Both the position numbers and the translations under genes were made by a program. Source: Teredinibacter purpureus (lineage in GTDB: Bacteria; Pseudomonadota; Gammaproteobacteria; Pseudomonadales; Cellvibrionaceae). Taken from it: a stretch of 64,000 bases of DNA. Shown here one piece after another: positions 28,964 to 36,861 of the stretch. Under the pieces are notes generated by a model that did no database searches, was not told the origin of the DNA, and saw only the letters and a list, made by a program, of their open reading frames with translations. Numbering within the stretch: position 1 is the first letter of the stretch; each line of letters opens with the position of its first letter. The stretch lies in assembly GCF_014217335.1 (NCBI RefSeq), contig NZ_CP060092.1, forward strand, positions 1,071,501 to 1,135,500, given 5' to 3'.

Positions 28964-29074
28964 CAATTAGCTGCACGCTGACAACCTTTGCTACGCTCAT
29001 TTTGTGTATGTCGCGTAGCTCCATTATACACAAAATTCTCTCCGCAAAGGTTGTAGGTGAGCTAGGCGTTATGA
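28958..29074 (+). repeat. attC 3
   Basis: 117 bp; R'' GCATAAC, R' GTTATGA. Related to subfamily D (CCTTTGCTACGCTC with TGTATGTCGC). Confidence 0.9.
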
Positions 29075-29086
29075 CTTAAGGCAACT

Positions 29087-29467
29087 ATGAAGTATATTTT
29101 CCTTTTCTTTGTTTTTTTATCCATTAATACATTCGCGTGTATTGTTGGGCCTGTTCAGCTTAATGTTTCCGAACCCAATGGCTTTAACTTCGTTGAGAAA
29201 GAGTCTGAGTTTTACGAATCGGTCACCGAAATTAGTATTACAGCCCCATTAAAGTATAAGGGTGAACCCTTTTAGCTAGGAATCTATTCAATAAGCCTAA
29301 ATGGAAAGTTGGTTGGTAAATCTATTCATTCATCAATAAATGAATCAGGTGTACCTGAATTCCTTGGGTATGTAAGCAATAAACCTGGTTTTAGCTACAG
29401 TGTTTCGTTCTTGTATGGTGAGGGTCGGTGTAAATCTTATGAGTTTACTGCTAGCAATGAAAAATAG
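29087..29467 (+). pseudogene. Cassette 4: unknown exported protein, interrupted by an amber codon
   Basis: A good signal peptide (YIFLFFVFLSINTFAC) starts a frame that meets TAG at 29273-29275 after 62 codons, then continues open for 64 more codons (LGIYSISLNGKLVGKS ... YEFTASNEK) to a TAG right at the attC. The intact product would be about 126 residues of beta-rich secreted protein. A single substitution explains the break. Family not recognised. Confidence 0.7.
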
Positions 29468-29572
29468 TCATAACAAAAGTAGCCAATTGACCTCCGTAAG
29501 CTGTCTTGGTTTTTGCAATAAGACGCAAAAACACAAGCCAACTTACTCCGGCAATTGCTACTGGCGTTAGCT
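29468..29572 (+). repeat. attC 4 (subfamily A relative)
   Basis: 105 bp; R'' TCATAAC, R' GTTAGCT. Shares CCAATTGACCTCCGTAAG and ACTCCGGCAATTGCT with subfamily A. Confidence 0.9.
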
Positions 29573-29579
29573 CTAAAGT

Positions 29580-30017
29580 ATGGAAATAGAACTCGGAATA
29601 TATGGGAAGATTATTTTTTGGTGTTTAGCGCTTTTAATATTCCTGTATGAGATTTATCAGGTTTTAAAAGGGAGAGCCTCCGATAGTTGGCGAGCACATA
29701 CAGCAAAGGTCACAGACGTTCGTATCGATACACGGATAGATGATGGAGTCGAGGAGAGTAAGCCTAGTATCAAATATCATTACTCATACATGGGCTCTTC
29801 TTATAGAGGTAGTAAGATTAAGTATGGTGGTCTTTGGTCTAGTAAGTATGGCAACGCAACTACAATGCTGTCGGGTATCGTCAAGGGAAGTGATGTAACC
29901 ATCTACGTCAATCCCAAACGTCCCTATCAGTCCGTTTTGTATCGCGGGTATCAAGGTAGTGCTGTCTGGTTTATTTGCTTTATGGCTGTGTTTTTCTTCA
30001 TCGCAGTCCAGAGCTAA
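29580..30017 (+). CDS. Cassette 5: DUF3592-type membrane protein (copy 1)
   Basis: 145 aa. Membrane segments at about 8-28 and 127-143 flank a soluble domain with the DUF3592 pattern: TAKVTDVRIDT, IKYHYSYMGSSYRGSKI, then VTIYVNPKRPYQSVLYRG. Function of the family is unknown. Stop is the attC TAA. The whole cassette recurs base for base as cassette 37 (45,052-45,602). Confidence 0.8.
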   Translation: MEIELGIYGKIIFWCLALLIFLYEIYQVLKGRASDSWRAHTAKVTDVRIDTRIDDGVEESKPSIKYHYSYMGSSYRGSKIKYGGLWSSKYGNATTMLSGIVKGSDVTIYVNPKRPYQSVLYRGYQGSAVWFICFMAVFFFIAVQS

Positions 30018-30123
30018 CAAGGCAGTCAAATTGACGGCTATTCCGTCGCTTGTTTTGGTGGCGGCCGCTACGCTGCCACAAAAACAATCAACTACATAGC
30101 CGCAATTTACTGCGGCGTTACAT
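30012..30123 (+). repeat. attC 5 (identical to attC 37)
   Basis: 112 bp; R'' AGCTAAC, R' GTTACAT. Identical to attC 37 up to the cleavage G at 30117. Confidence 0.92.
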
Positions 30124-30151
30124 TCACAAACTGGGTTGTAGAAAATTTTAA

Positions 30152-30529
30152 ATGAAAATAGCGCTTTCACTAATTCTGATTGTGGTCAGTATTTCAGCTA
30201 GAGCTAATACGCTGGAAGACTTCTATTATCAGCTCCCCATTTTTATTTGCTATGACGATGTGTATCTTGGGTGCAGAAACGGAGAAACCATTGAGGCGTG
30301 TACAAAAGGTTTGGTGCAACACCGAGAGCCTTGCGTAAAAAACAGGAACATTGATTCGATGGAGGTTTTAACCGAGGCTATGGGTTGTATGGTGTTAAAG
30401 CACTCAGACGTCGAAACTATAGAAGAATTCGAAGCTAAGTGTAATGGAGGTATGAATATCAATATTACCAAAGCGAAGGAAAAAGTCGAAAAAGCTGATC
30501 ATGACTGGGTGCTCGAATTATTAAAATGA
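30152..30529 (+). CDS. Cassette 6: unknown exported Cys-containing protein
   Basis: 125 aa. Signal peptide (ALSLILIVVSISARA) and a mature part with six Cys (ICYDD, GCRN, EACTKG, EPCVK, GCMVL, AKCNGG), suggesting periplasmic disulphides. The C-terminus is a charged helix. Family not recognised. Confidence 0.65.
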   Translation: MKIALSLILIVVSISARANTLEDFYYQLPIFICYDDVYLGCRNGETIEACTKGLVQHREPCVKNRNIDSMEVLTEAMGCMVLKHSDVETIEEFEAKCNGGMNINITKAKEKVEKADHDWVLELLK

Positions 30530-30622
30530 ATGTAACAAAACAATCAACCGGACTTCGCTAAGCGTGGTTCGCTTTGCTCACAATACCACGCTTAGCTTCG
30601 CTCGGTTATTGTGGCGTTACAT
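30530..30622 (+). repeat. attC 6 (93-bp subfamily C)
   Basis: 93 bp; R'' ATGTAAC, R' GTTACAT. Core AACCGGACTTCGCTAAGCG shared with attC 27 and 43. Confidence 0.92.
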
Positions 30623-30639
30623 TTCACAAGGAGTAAGAA

Positions 30640-30981
30640 GTGTCTTTCTTCAAAAATAGAAAACTTAAGAAAGTAGCAAGAAATAACGGAATTAACTTTG
30701 ATGGCCCAATGGGGCTATCAATAAACAATAAGCTTGTAAGTGAATTCGGCTATTTGCTTAGGTATTACACAGAAGGCGAACTTGAGTCATTTACAAATCG
30801 AGGTCAAATTCATCGTGTAAAAGATCAAGTTATTTCGGCAGTGGGTCAAGATTTGACTAATCCGAAAACAAGAGAGGAAGAAGCTCTGGGGATATCTAGG
30901 GCTACCGCTGAGGCGAACCTCCGAAATCTAAAGGCAATAGTTACAGCTCTATCCAATTATCATGAGGCTGAAGTTGCCTAA
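30640..30981 (+). CDS. Cassette 7: unknown soluble helical protein
   Basis: 113 aa, GTG start with AAGGAG 8 nt upstream. Basic N-terminus (KNRKLKKVARNN), then mixed helical sequence and an Ala-rich C-terminal helix (EEEALGISRATAEANLRNLKAIVTAL). No signal or membrane segment. Family not recognised. Confidence 0.65.
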   Translation: MSFFKNRKLKKVARNNGINFDGPMGLSINNKLVSEFGYLLRYYTEGELESFTNRGQIHRVKDQVISAVGQDLTNPKTREEEALGISRATAEANLRNLKAIVTALSNYHEAEVA

Positions 30982-30983
30982 AA

Positions 30984-31056
30984 ATGTAACAAGGCAAGGC
31001 AAAATCGCCCTTCGGGCTGGACGCGCTAACGCGCGCCTTTGCTTGCGGCGTTAGGT
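30984..31056 (+). repeat. attC 7 (short)
   Basis: 73 bp; R'' ATGTAAC, R' GTTAGGT. Terminal loop built from CGCGCTAACGCGCG. Confidence 0.88.
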
Positions 31057-31061
31057 GAGAA

Positions 31062-31484
31062 ATGAAATTTAAACAAGTTTTAACTATCATTGTTGCAATA
31101 CAACTTCTCGGCTGTAAAAGCGATGGAGGTGAGGAGCGTGTTAAATGGGAGGGTCCGATAGCTGGTGATAGTAATGAGTTCAATCAAACGAAGATTGATC
31201 AATGGAAGATATTAACATTTCCAGATGGTTCGCCAAATTTTATATTAGTGAATAAGAGCAACGGCCCAACGTTTTCTTATGATTCGCTCGGTGCAAATTC
31301 TACGATCATGGTGCACCAGCCTAGTGGATCAGGGCAATCTTCGATTGATGTGATTGATCTGGACAATGACGGTATATTCGATTCAATAAAATTCTTCTCT
31401 AGCGCAGATGGAGACGAATTTGTAATGCATGAAGCAAGGCTGGTTAACGGAAATTGGGTTTTAAATGAGCACAGAAAAAAGTAA
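31062..31484 (+). CDS. Cassette 8: unknown lipoprotein
   Basis: 140 aa. Lipobox QLLGC at the end of the signal (Cys18). The mature protein is beta-rich; VIDLDNDGIFDSIKF resembles an FG-GAP or calcium-binding DxDxDG loop, so a single divergent repeat of that kind is possible. Family not recognised. Confidence 0.65.
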   Translation: MKFKQVLTIIVAIQLLGCKSDGGEERVKWEGPIAGDSNEFNQTKIDQWKILTFPDGSPNFILVNKSNGPTFSYDSLGANSTIMVHQPSGSGQSSIDVIDLDNDGIFDSIKFFSSADGDEFVMHEARLVNGNWVLNEHRKK

Positions 31485-31493
31485 TGGTGTATC

Positions 31494-31606
31494 ACCTAAC
31501 AAGGTTGTTAACCTGATGCCCCATGCTACGCTCCTTTTTGCGGTGGCTTCGCCACTCTACCGCAAAAAAAGCTCCACATGAGGCACAGGTTACAACGGCG
31601 TTAGCA
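31494..31606 (+). repeat. attC 8 (subfamily B relative)
   Basis: 113 bp; R'' ACCTAAC, R' GTTAGCA. Contains GCGGTGGCTTCGCCAC. Confidence 0.9.
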
Positions 31607-31613
31607 CTACATT

Positions 31614-31997
31614 ATGGAACAACATACGCCATACGAAGAAAGGTCAGGTCGACAGCCAGATTTTATAGTTGAATACGAAATTGATTTGGCCAAAGAATTG
31701 AAAAACGCTAAGCCCAATCAGGGAATGAGAGTCGACTTCCTCTATGAAGGAGATGACCCTCAAATAGATGGTGTGCATATGATTTGGCCTGAAATATTAG
31801 ACGATAAAGGTTGTGTCATAAAAGATACAACGCCGGGGGATATTCCTCAAAAAGGTTACGCTAATATGTGGGTGCTTAGTGAAGAGCGTCGTGAGTATCA
31901 CCACAAAAGGCTTCAAATCGGAACTAAAGGCATCTGGTGGCGTGGCGGCAGAGTTGCATACGTAAAGGTGGTTCAAGTCAATGCAGTCAAGTGCTAA
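31614..31997 (+). CDS. Cassette 9: unknown soluble protein
   Basis: 127 aa, no signal or membrane segment. Acidic N-terminal half (YEIDLAKELKNAKPN, FLYEGDDPQIDGVHMIWPE), then a basic, aromatic C-terminal half (QIGTKGIWWRGGRVAYVKVV). Stop is the attC TAA. Family not recognised. Confidence 0.65.
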   Translation: MEQHTPYEERSGRQPDFIVEYEIDLAKELKNAKPNQGMRVDFLYEGDDPQIDGVHMIWPEILDDKGCVIKDTTPGDIPQKGYANMWVLSEERREYHHKRLQIGTKGIWWRGGRVAYVKVVQVNAVKC

Positions 31998-32102
31998 CAA
32001 GCAGCTCAATCCGACCTCCACTACGTTGCTCGTTTTGTGCTTTTTCGCTACGCTCGCACAAAACAACCAACTTCGTTCCGGCGGCTTAGCTGGGCGTTAA
32101 GG
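31992..32102 (+). repeat. attC 9 (111-bp subfamily F)
   Basis: 111 bp; R'' TGCTAAC, R' GTTAAGG. Shares GTTGCTCGTTTTGTGC and TTCCGGCGGCTTAGC with attC 51 and 61. Confidence 0.92.
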
Positions 32103-32107
32103 CCCAC

Positions 32108-32569
32108 ATGCCCGAAGAATTCGAATTTCTAATTAAAGCATTATTCGTCGTCATTGGAATCGGCGGTGCTTTATATTCAGCTTACGCAACCATAATGGCA
32201 AAAATCTCATGTGGTTGGGTTCCTGTTACTGGAAAAATCACCTCTCATGAAATGGACGAGAGTAGAGATAGTGACGGTGATTCTATGTATAAAGCTAAAG
32301 TCGAATATGCTTATGAATATCGAGGTCGCAGATATAACGGAAAACGAATTGCCTTCGGGTTTTCGTCGTGGAATATTCGGTCGCTTGTATCTAAGGCTTA
32401 TAGTGAAGCTATATCTGAATATCCAGCGGTGAAAGTTTACGTAAATGGAAATTCACCAAAAATATCTAGCATTTTAGTTGGCATTCGAAGCTTCCATATA
32501 GCCAACATATTGTTTTTTAATTTTTGGAATATTATTGTATACAAAGCCTTAACAAGTTTGTCCATTTGA
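32108..32569 (+). CDS. Cassette 10: DUF3592-type membrane protein, divergent
   Basis: 153 aa. N-terminal membrane segment (about 8-30), soluble domain with GWVPVTGKITSHEM, VEYAYEYRGRRYNGKRIAF and VKVYVNGNSPKISSIL, and a C-terminal membrane segment. Same fold pattern as cassettes 5/37 but clearly diverged. The last residues (LTSLSI) are encoded by attC 10. Confidence 0.75.
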   Translation: MPEEFEFLIKALFVVIGIGGALYSAYATIMAKISCGWVPVTGKITSHEMDESRDSDGDSMYKAKVEYAYEYRGRRYNGKRIAFGFSSWNIRSLVSKAYSEAISEYPAVKVYVNGNSPKISSILVGIRSFHIANILFFNFWNIIVYKALTSLSI

Positions 32570-32660
32570 CGTTTTGGTCTACGCTCCGTTTTGGGGTGGC
32601 TTCGCCACTTTACCCCAAAACTCCACTACAACCAAAACGCAAATGACAAAGGCGTTAGAA
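32547..32660 (+). repeat. attC 10 (114-bp subfamily B)
   Basis: 114 bp; R'' CCTTAAC, R' GTTAGAA. Core TTTTGGGGTGGCTTCGCCAC. The cassette 10 stop codon lies inside it. Confidence 0.92.
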
Positions 32661-32686
32661 TTTTCCATAATTTAGAGGGAGCTAAA

Positions 32687-32899
32687 ATGTTCAAACAAAT
32701 CTGGAAAGGGTGGACTATAGGTGTATCAATTATTTTTACTCCACTTTTGTTAATCGTAGCTTTAGTGCAGACAGGCGCTCCAAAAAACATGATTTTTGCT
32801 GTGCCGCTAGTACCAGTTATAGCTGCTTTTCAAGGAGTATTAATAGGAGCTATTATCTGTCTAGGCCTTAAAGTATTGTCTTTTATAAAAACAAAGTAA
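32687..32899 (+). CDS. Cassette 11: unknown two-segment membrane protein
   Basis: 70 aa from the ATG at 32687, with AGAGGGAG upstream; the frame continues upward through attC 10 but that is not coding. Two hydrophobic segments (about 9-29 and 37-63) and a short basic tail (FIKTK). Function unknown. Confidence 0.6.
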   Translation: MFKQIWKGWTIGVSIIFTPLLLIVALVQTGAPKNMIFAVPLVPVIAAFQGVLIGAIICLGLKVLSFIKTK

Positions 32900-32909
32900 C
32901 AGCCAAAAA

Positions 32910-33008
32910 TTCTAACAAGGCAATAAAGCAGGACAAAAAACAGTTGGTTTTGCTCCTGCGTCGCTAATTTTAACCAACTATTTTTTGCCTCTTATTGAGG
33001 CGTTATGG
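32910..33008 (+). repeat. attC 11
   Basis: 99 bp; R'' TTCTAAC, R' GTTATGG. The AAAACAGTTGGTT/AACCAACTATTTT arms are unlike neighbours. Confidence 0.88.
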
Positions 33009-33021
33009 CTACAGGTAGAAA

Positions 33022-33357
33022 ATGAGAGCTTTCGTTAAAGTCACATTATTACTCTCTGTCATTGTGAGCTTAATCTCTTGTTCCTCAAGTGGGGCAGTAG
33101 AAGAAAGGCAGGAGTTTTGGCTGCAAAAAATTAGTGAGTTTAAGCCCGTTGGAAAAACTCGATCAGAGCTATTTGAATGGCAGAAAACAAATGATATCCC
33201 CTTGAATTCCTTTCCGAACAAGGGTGGCGTCATTCTTGAAGTTATAGAAGGTGATGGCCTAGTATGCTCAAAATGGCATATATTGCTTTCAATCGACGTG
33301 GATTCTAATGATTTAATATCAAACTATTCAGTTACAAGTGCAGGAACATGCTTGTAG
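33022..33357 (+). CDS. Cassette 12: unknown lipoprotein
   Basis: 111 aa. Lipobox SLISC at Cys20, then Ser-rich linker. The mature part (QEFWLQKISEFKPVGKTRSELFEWQ ... ISNYSVTSAGTCL) resembles small BamE/SmpA-like or similar lipoprotein folds only in outline. Not assigned. Confidence 0.65.
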   Translation: MRAFVKVTLLLSVIVSLISCSSSGAVEERQEFWLQKISEFKPVGKTRSELFEWQKTNDIPLNSFPNKGGVILEVIEGDGLVCSKWHILLSIDVDSNDLISNYSVTSAGTCL

Positions 33358-33373
33358 TAAACGAATTCGGCAG

Positions 33374-33478
33374 CCATAACAAGGCCAGTCAATCTGACCT
33401 CCGTAAACCGTCTTCTTTTTTGCAAAAAAACGCAAAAAAGCAGCCAATTCACTCCGGCAGTTGCTGGCGGCGTTAGTA
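33374..33478 (+). repeat. attC 12 (subfamily A)
   Basis: 105 bp; R'' CCATAAC, R' GTTAGTA. Confidence 0.92.
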
Positions 33479-33492
33479 GCCAAAGGAAGATC

Positions 33493-33795
33493 ATGGAGCC
33501 TGGAAATATTCTGAAAATAGAAACGCTTGATGACGGGTGGCGAGATAAAGACTCCATTATGTTACATGCTTGTTTCCAACTACTAAGTGATTGTATAAAT
33601 AAAGAAGAATTGTTGAGCGGTCATACTGACTGGGAGGCAGATGAAAAACATCGTGCGGCAAAGAGCGAAATAGAAGAGCTTTATGTTTGGTGGCAATCAT
33701 ACAAGGAAAGAGATATTCCAAACGATGATGGCTACGAAGAAGAAACAAAAATGTTATTACGTCTTATCAATATTAGGTGGGCGCTGTGGACATAG
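33493..33795 (+). CDS. Cassette 13: unknown soluble protein
   Basis: 100 aa, acidic and helical (SEIEELYVWWQSYKERD, EEETKMLLRLINIRWALWT), with no signal. AGGAAG precedes the ATG. Trp-rich C-terminus. Family not recognised. Confidence 0.65.
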   Translation: MEPGNILKIETLDDGWRDKDSIMLHACFQLLSDCINKEELLSGHTDWEADEKHRAAKSEIEELYVWWQSYKERDIPNDDGYEEETKMLLRLINIRWALWT

Positions 33796-33796
33796 C

Positions 33797-33913
33797 TACT
33801 AACAAACATGTCAACTGGACAGTTTTTTGCTCCGGCCTTTTGCAAATTTCGCTTCGCTGCATTTTATCGCAAAAGTCCTCCACAAAAAACTGCCAGTTAC
33901 ATGGGCGTTATGT
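33797..33913 (+). repeat. attC 13
   Basis: 117 bp; R'' TACTAAC, R' GTTATGT. Confidence 0.9.
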
Positions 33914-33928
33914 GTAAGGAGAGATACA

Positions 33929-34213
33929 ATCGAGTTTAAAGTTGGCCAGCATGTCAAGTATATGCCTCCTTATAGAACAGAAAGCGAATTGCTTCAAGCA
34001 GCTGAACTTTCTGGGTTGGAGCCACGAAAAATCTATCGTGTGAAGAAAATAGACCATGAAATTCTTCATATAGAAGGTGGTGGTAAAGACCATATATCGT
34101 CATTTAAAAGTGGTGAGTTAGAGGCTAAGCTGGGAAAGGTCGATGATTCGTGGCAAGAGCAAAAAAAACGCCTAATAGATCGACATGCGAACTTTAACCA
34201 TCGAAACACATAA
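33929..34213 (+). CDS. Cassette 14: unknown soluble protein, apparent ATC start
   Basis: 94 aa if started at the ATC at 33929, which has a perfect AAGGAG 7 nt upstream. No ATG, GTG or TTG exists in frame between the R' box and MPPYRTES, and the only other in-frame start is inside attC 13. Either this cassette uses a rare start or its ATG was mutated to ATC. The product (EFKVGQHVKYMPP ... IYRVKKIDHEILHIEGG) has a small beta-barrel look. Stop is the attC TAA. Confidence 0.55.
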   Translation: MEFKVGQHVKYMPPYRTESELLQAAELSGLEPRKIYRVKKIDHEILHIEGGGKDHISSFKSGELEAKLGKVDDSWQEQKKRLIDRHANFNHRNT

Positions 34214-34324
34214 CAAGTGTAGCCACCTGACACAAATTACTACGCGCTTTTTTGTGTTTTCGCTACGCTCAATTTTACACAAAAATGCACTACGTAATTT
34301 GTGCAGGTGCTACAGGCGTTATGA
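34208..34324 (+). repeat. attC 14
   Basis: 117 bp; R'' ACATAAC, R' GTTATGA. TTTTGTGTTTTCGCTACGCTC arm resembles subfamily H. Confidence 0.9.
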
Positions 34325-34339
34325 GGTGAGGCTAACCGA

Positions 34340-34747
34340 GTGAAACGAGAAGAAATACTGCTTGTTTATGATCGAGAATGCCCCGCTTGTAACGCTTATT
34401 GCCAAGTGGTCAATATTCGTGACAGTGTAGGAGACTTACGCATAGTAGATGCACGAGAAAACAGCGAAGTTATGGACGAAATTACATCTCAAGGTCTCGA
34501 CATTGATCAAGGAATGGTACTAAAGATGGGCGGGCAGCTTTACTACGGTGCAGACGCCATTCACGCCCTTGCACTCATTGGCAGCAGATCAGGGATATTC
34601 AATCGAATAAACTATTGGATGTTCAAATCAAAAACTGTCTCATCAATTCTGTATCCCATGTTAAGGTTTTTCAGAAACCTATTACTAAAAATACTGGGAA
34701 AAACAAGAATTAATAATATGAATTCTGAAGGCAATGATAAATTCTAA
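34340..34747 (+). CDS. Cassette 15: DCC-family (DUF393) thioredoxin-like protein
   Basis: 135 aa, GTG start. LLVYDRECPACNAYCQVV carries the YDxxCPxC motif of the DCC/DUF393 family, followed by LRIVDARE and GMVLKMGGQLYYGADAIHALA, the expected second half. The C-terminus has a membrane-associated helix (SSILYPMLRFFRNLLLKILG). A thiol-disulphide oxidoreductase role is inferred from the CxxC. Both Cys are present. Confidence 0.78.
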   Translation: MKREEILLVYDRECPACNAYCQVVNIRDSVGDLRIVDARENSEVMDEITSQGLDIDQGMVLKMGGQLYYGADAIHALALIGSRSGIFNRINYWMFKSKTVSSILYPMLRFFRNLLLKILGKTRINNMNSEGNDKF

Positions 34748-34752
34748 CTGCC

Positions 34753-34821
34753 TCATAACAATCAAATCTTGCGGAGCAACTTACGCTACGCTTCAGTTGC
34801 CCGCAAATTTGGGCGTTAGCA
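34753..34821 (+). repeat. attC 15 (short)
   Basis: 69 bp; R'' TCATAAC, R' GTTAGCA. Arms AAATCTTGCGG/CCGCAAATTT. Confidence 0.88.
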
Positions 34822-34828
34822 ATCAATC

Positions 34829-35335
34829 ATGAATGAAGAGTATTTCAAATTTAAAGAAGGGGTTGTTTTATTAAACCTTGTCTTTGTAATTATGTTTGGA
34901 TGGCTGACCCTAACTCTACTGCCATCGGCCATTGAAGATTTACGTAATTTTCAAGGTGTAGAAGATTTATATATTTCTGGATTTATTGTTGTTTTAGTTT
35001 GGTTGATTGTAAGTGAGTTTGGATACGGTCTATTGCTTTACCTTCCAAGTGGAACAGCGTTAGAGCTTCACGATAGTCATATTCGGGTTTGTACCATATT
35101 TGGATTAAAGGAGATTCCTCGCAAGGCAGTTAAGGGCTGCAAGAACCCAGTGCATCGAATGACTAGAGGGGGAAAGGCCGGACTTGTAGTAATCTCCGTG
35201 TCTCCTCAGTATAGGGTTATCGGGCCTTATGGGTTTAAAATTAATCCAAGGTTTCACGGGGCATCGGTTGTTGGAGAGGATGAGCAATCTATTGTTAAAA
35301 AAATTAGGCAGTGGCGCAAAAATAAAAATTGCTAA
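34829..35335 (+). CDS. Cassette 16: unknown membrane protein with soluble C-terminal domain
   Basis: 168 aa. Membrane segments at about 12-32 and 48-72, then a beta-rich domain (TALELHDSHIRVCTIFGLKEIPRKAVKGCKN, VVISVSPQYRVIGPYGFKI) like the bacterial PH/DUF304-type domains of small membrane proteins; that is an outline similarity. Stop is the attC TAA. Confidence 0.65.
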   Translation: MNEEYFKFKEGVVLLNLVFVIMFGWLTLTLLPSAIEDLRNFQGVEDLYISGFIVVLVWLIVSEFGYGLLLYLPSGTALELHDSHIRVCTIFGLKEIPRKAVKGCKNPVHRMTRGGKAGLVVISVSPQYRVIGPYGFKINPRFHGASVVGEDEQSIVKKIRQWRKNKNC

Positions 35336-35425
35336 CAAGGCAATCTTGCCTCGTTCGCTTCGCTCACTGGACCTCCGTTTCGGCGCTTCGCGCCTACACT
35401 ACGGCCGCAAATTGCGGCGTTAGCT
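35330..35425 (+). repeat. attC 16 (96-bp subfamily K)
   Basis: 96 bp; R'' TGCTAAC, R' GTTAGCT. Contains CGGCGCTTCGCGCC, shared with attC 25 and 36. Confidence 0.9.
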
Positions 35426-35441
35426 TCAAGTAGGTAGAGTC

Positions 35442-35795
35442 GTGGAAATTTTTATAAATATCGTGGCCTTTTCGCTTATAGGATTTTTGGGCCCATATTT
35501 GGCGAATAAATACAATAAGAAAAGATATGAAAACATCGAAAAAAGAATTTTTCGTGATCTTGGAGATAAAATTGAAATAACAACATCTCTTGGGTCTTGG
35601 CTTTCTAAGCCAAAAGTTAGGCGAGTAAAGAAAGGTAGTGTCACTAGTATCAAGCAGGCTGCAGTGGTAAGTCTATTCTTAAGCAATAAAGGAGTTATAG
35701 ATTTGTTTCACGGCTGCCTATATTCTAAAGAGATAGCAGAGGAAGCAGCTAAATATTTCCCTGAGGCTGAGTTCGTAATAGTTCCTCTAAATTAG
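35442..35795 (+). CDS. Cassette 17: unknown membrane-anchored protein
   Basis: 117 aa, GTG start. One N-terminal membrane segment (IFINIVAFSLIGFLGPYLA), then a basic linker (NKYNKKRYENIEKRI) and a soluble domain (VVSLFLSNKGVIDLFHG, EIAEEAAKYFPEAEFVIV). Followed by 75 bp of non-coding DNA before the attC, longer than usual here. Confidence 0.65.
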   Translation: MEIFINIVAFSLIGFLGPYLANKYNKKRYENIEKRIFRDLGDKIEITTSLGSWLSKPKVRRVKKGSVTSIKQAAVVSLFLSNKGVIDLFHGCLYSKEIAEEAAKYFPEAEFVIVPLN

Positions 35796-35869
35796 AAGTT
35801 AAGAGCATTTATTAGTGAATAACACTTTATAAATATCTTCTTGTAGGGCATGGCACATGTATTCGCGAA

Positions 35870-36001
35870 AGCTAACAAGGCCAGTCAGCAACGCCCACGT
35901 TGTGGGCTGGACAGCTTACACTCCGCACCTTTTGTGTTTCGCTGCGCTCATTTTACACAAAAGGCGCTCCGTGCAAGCTGCCGCTGCTGGCGGCGTTAAC
36001 T
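35870..36001 (+). repeat. attC 17 (subfamily E)
   Basis: 132 bp; R'' AGCTAAC, R' GTTAACT. Nearly the same as attC 30. Confidence 0.9.
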
Positions 36002-36020
36002 GTATCTATAGAGAATATTT

Positions 36021-36245
36021 ATGTCTGACAATTCAGAAATCCCAGCAAAGCTTTACACCCACAGTGGCGGCGAAGATGAGCCTGTTTTATTGGATGCATT
36101 TCTTAATCATGGCGGTTCAATTACTATTAAGATCAATGAAGAATCTTGGGTTGAGTTGTCACCATTGTCGGCAAAAGCATTAATCGGCAAGCTCAATGTA
36201 GCAAATAAGGATTCAGTAGCTGCATTACTGTCTACGGACGAGTAA
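36021..36245 (+). CDS. Cassette 18: unknown small acidic protein
   Basis: 74 aa, soluble. EPVLLDAFLNHGGSITIKINEESWVELSPLSAKALIGKL reads as a compact alpha/beta domain. A longer frame from 35857 across attC 17 is a shadow. Family not recognised. Confidence 0.6.
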   Translation: MSDNSEIPAKLYTHSGGEDEPVLLDAFLNHGGSITIKINEESWVELSPLSAKALIGKLNVANKDSVAALLSTDE

Positions 36246-36255
36246 TGCGTAACAC

Positions 36256-36336
36256 AGTTAACAAGCACATCAAAAACCGCTCCACTTCGTTTCGCTGGAC
36301 GTCGCTGACGCTCCGCCTTTTATGTGGGCGTTAGGA
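36256..36336 (+). repeat. attC 18
   Basis: 81 bp; R'' AGTTAAC, R' GTTAGGA. Confidence 0.88.
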
Positions 36337-36346
36337 TTCAGAATCA

Positions 36347-36730
36347 ATGAACAAGATGGTTACGATAATTTTGTTGCTATTAAGTAGCGCGAGCGTTGGT
36401 GCTGACTTTATATTGGGAAGGTACGAAGCTGTATTTGAAACGAGTTATGGAGTGGATATACTTTTTGAGCCAAATGGAAAATGCATTGCTAGGCAAATTC
36501 TTTATCCTGAACAGGAGGGCGAAACCACTGAAATTTCTGAACGCCTATGTAGTTGGAAATTCAATAGTGGAATCGTAACTGTCATATCGGATAAAGGTAG
36601 CGTTAGCAATTATCAATTTTTACCTAATCTTTCTGAGTTGCCACACGGTGGTGACGAATTTAAGCCTGGCATTATCCCGCTAAGCGGAAGGTATATAGTG
36701 CAAGAGGCATACATGTGGAAGTTAAAGTGA
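36347..36730 (+). CDS. Cassette 19: unknown exported protein
   Basis: 127 aa with a signal peptide ending SASVGA. The beta-rich mature protein (LGRYEAVFETSYGVDILFEPNG, ERLCSWKFNSGIVTVIS) looks like a small lipocalin- or META-like barrel with two Cys. Outline similarity only. Confidence 0.62.
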   Translation: MNKMVTIILLLLSSASVGADFILGRYEAVFETSYGVDILFEPNGKCIARQILYPEQEGETTEISERLCSWKFNSGIVTVISDKGSVSNYQFLPNLSELPHGGDEFKPGIIPLSGRYIVQEAYMWKLK

Positions 36731-36734
36731 GACA

Positions 36735-36848
36735 TCCTAACAAATGTAGGCAAGCGACAAATACTGCGTCGCTCCGCTTGTGTAAGGGCTTCGCCCATTT
36801 TACACAAACTACACAACACAGTATTTGCGCCTGCTACAGGCGTTAGAG
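36735..36848 (+). repeat. attC 19 (subfamily H)
   Basis: 114 bp; R'' TCCTAAC, R' GTTAGAG. Shares ACTGCGTCGCTCCGCTTGTG with attC 41. Confidence 0.9.
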
Positions 36849-36861
36849 GGCAGGCATAGCT

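Noticed and set aside
27604..29275. Amber-codon reassignment
   Set aside because: TAG is used as an ordinary stop in intact genes (for example at 39534-39536 and 40460-40462), so genome-wide reassignment is unlikely; kept only as a weak alternative in the findings.
35857..36183. 108-codon plus-strand ORF
   Set aside because: It is mostly translated attC 17 and is out of frame with the better-supported cassette 18 gene.
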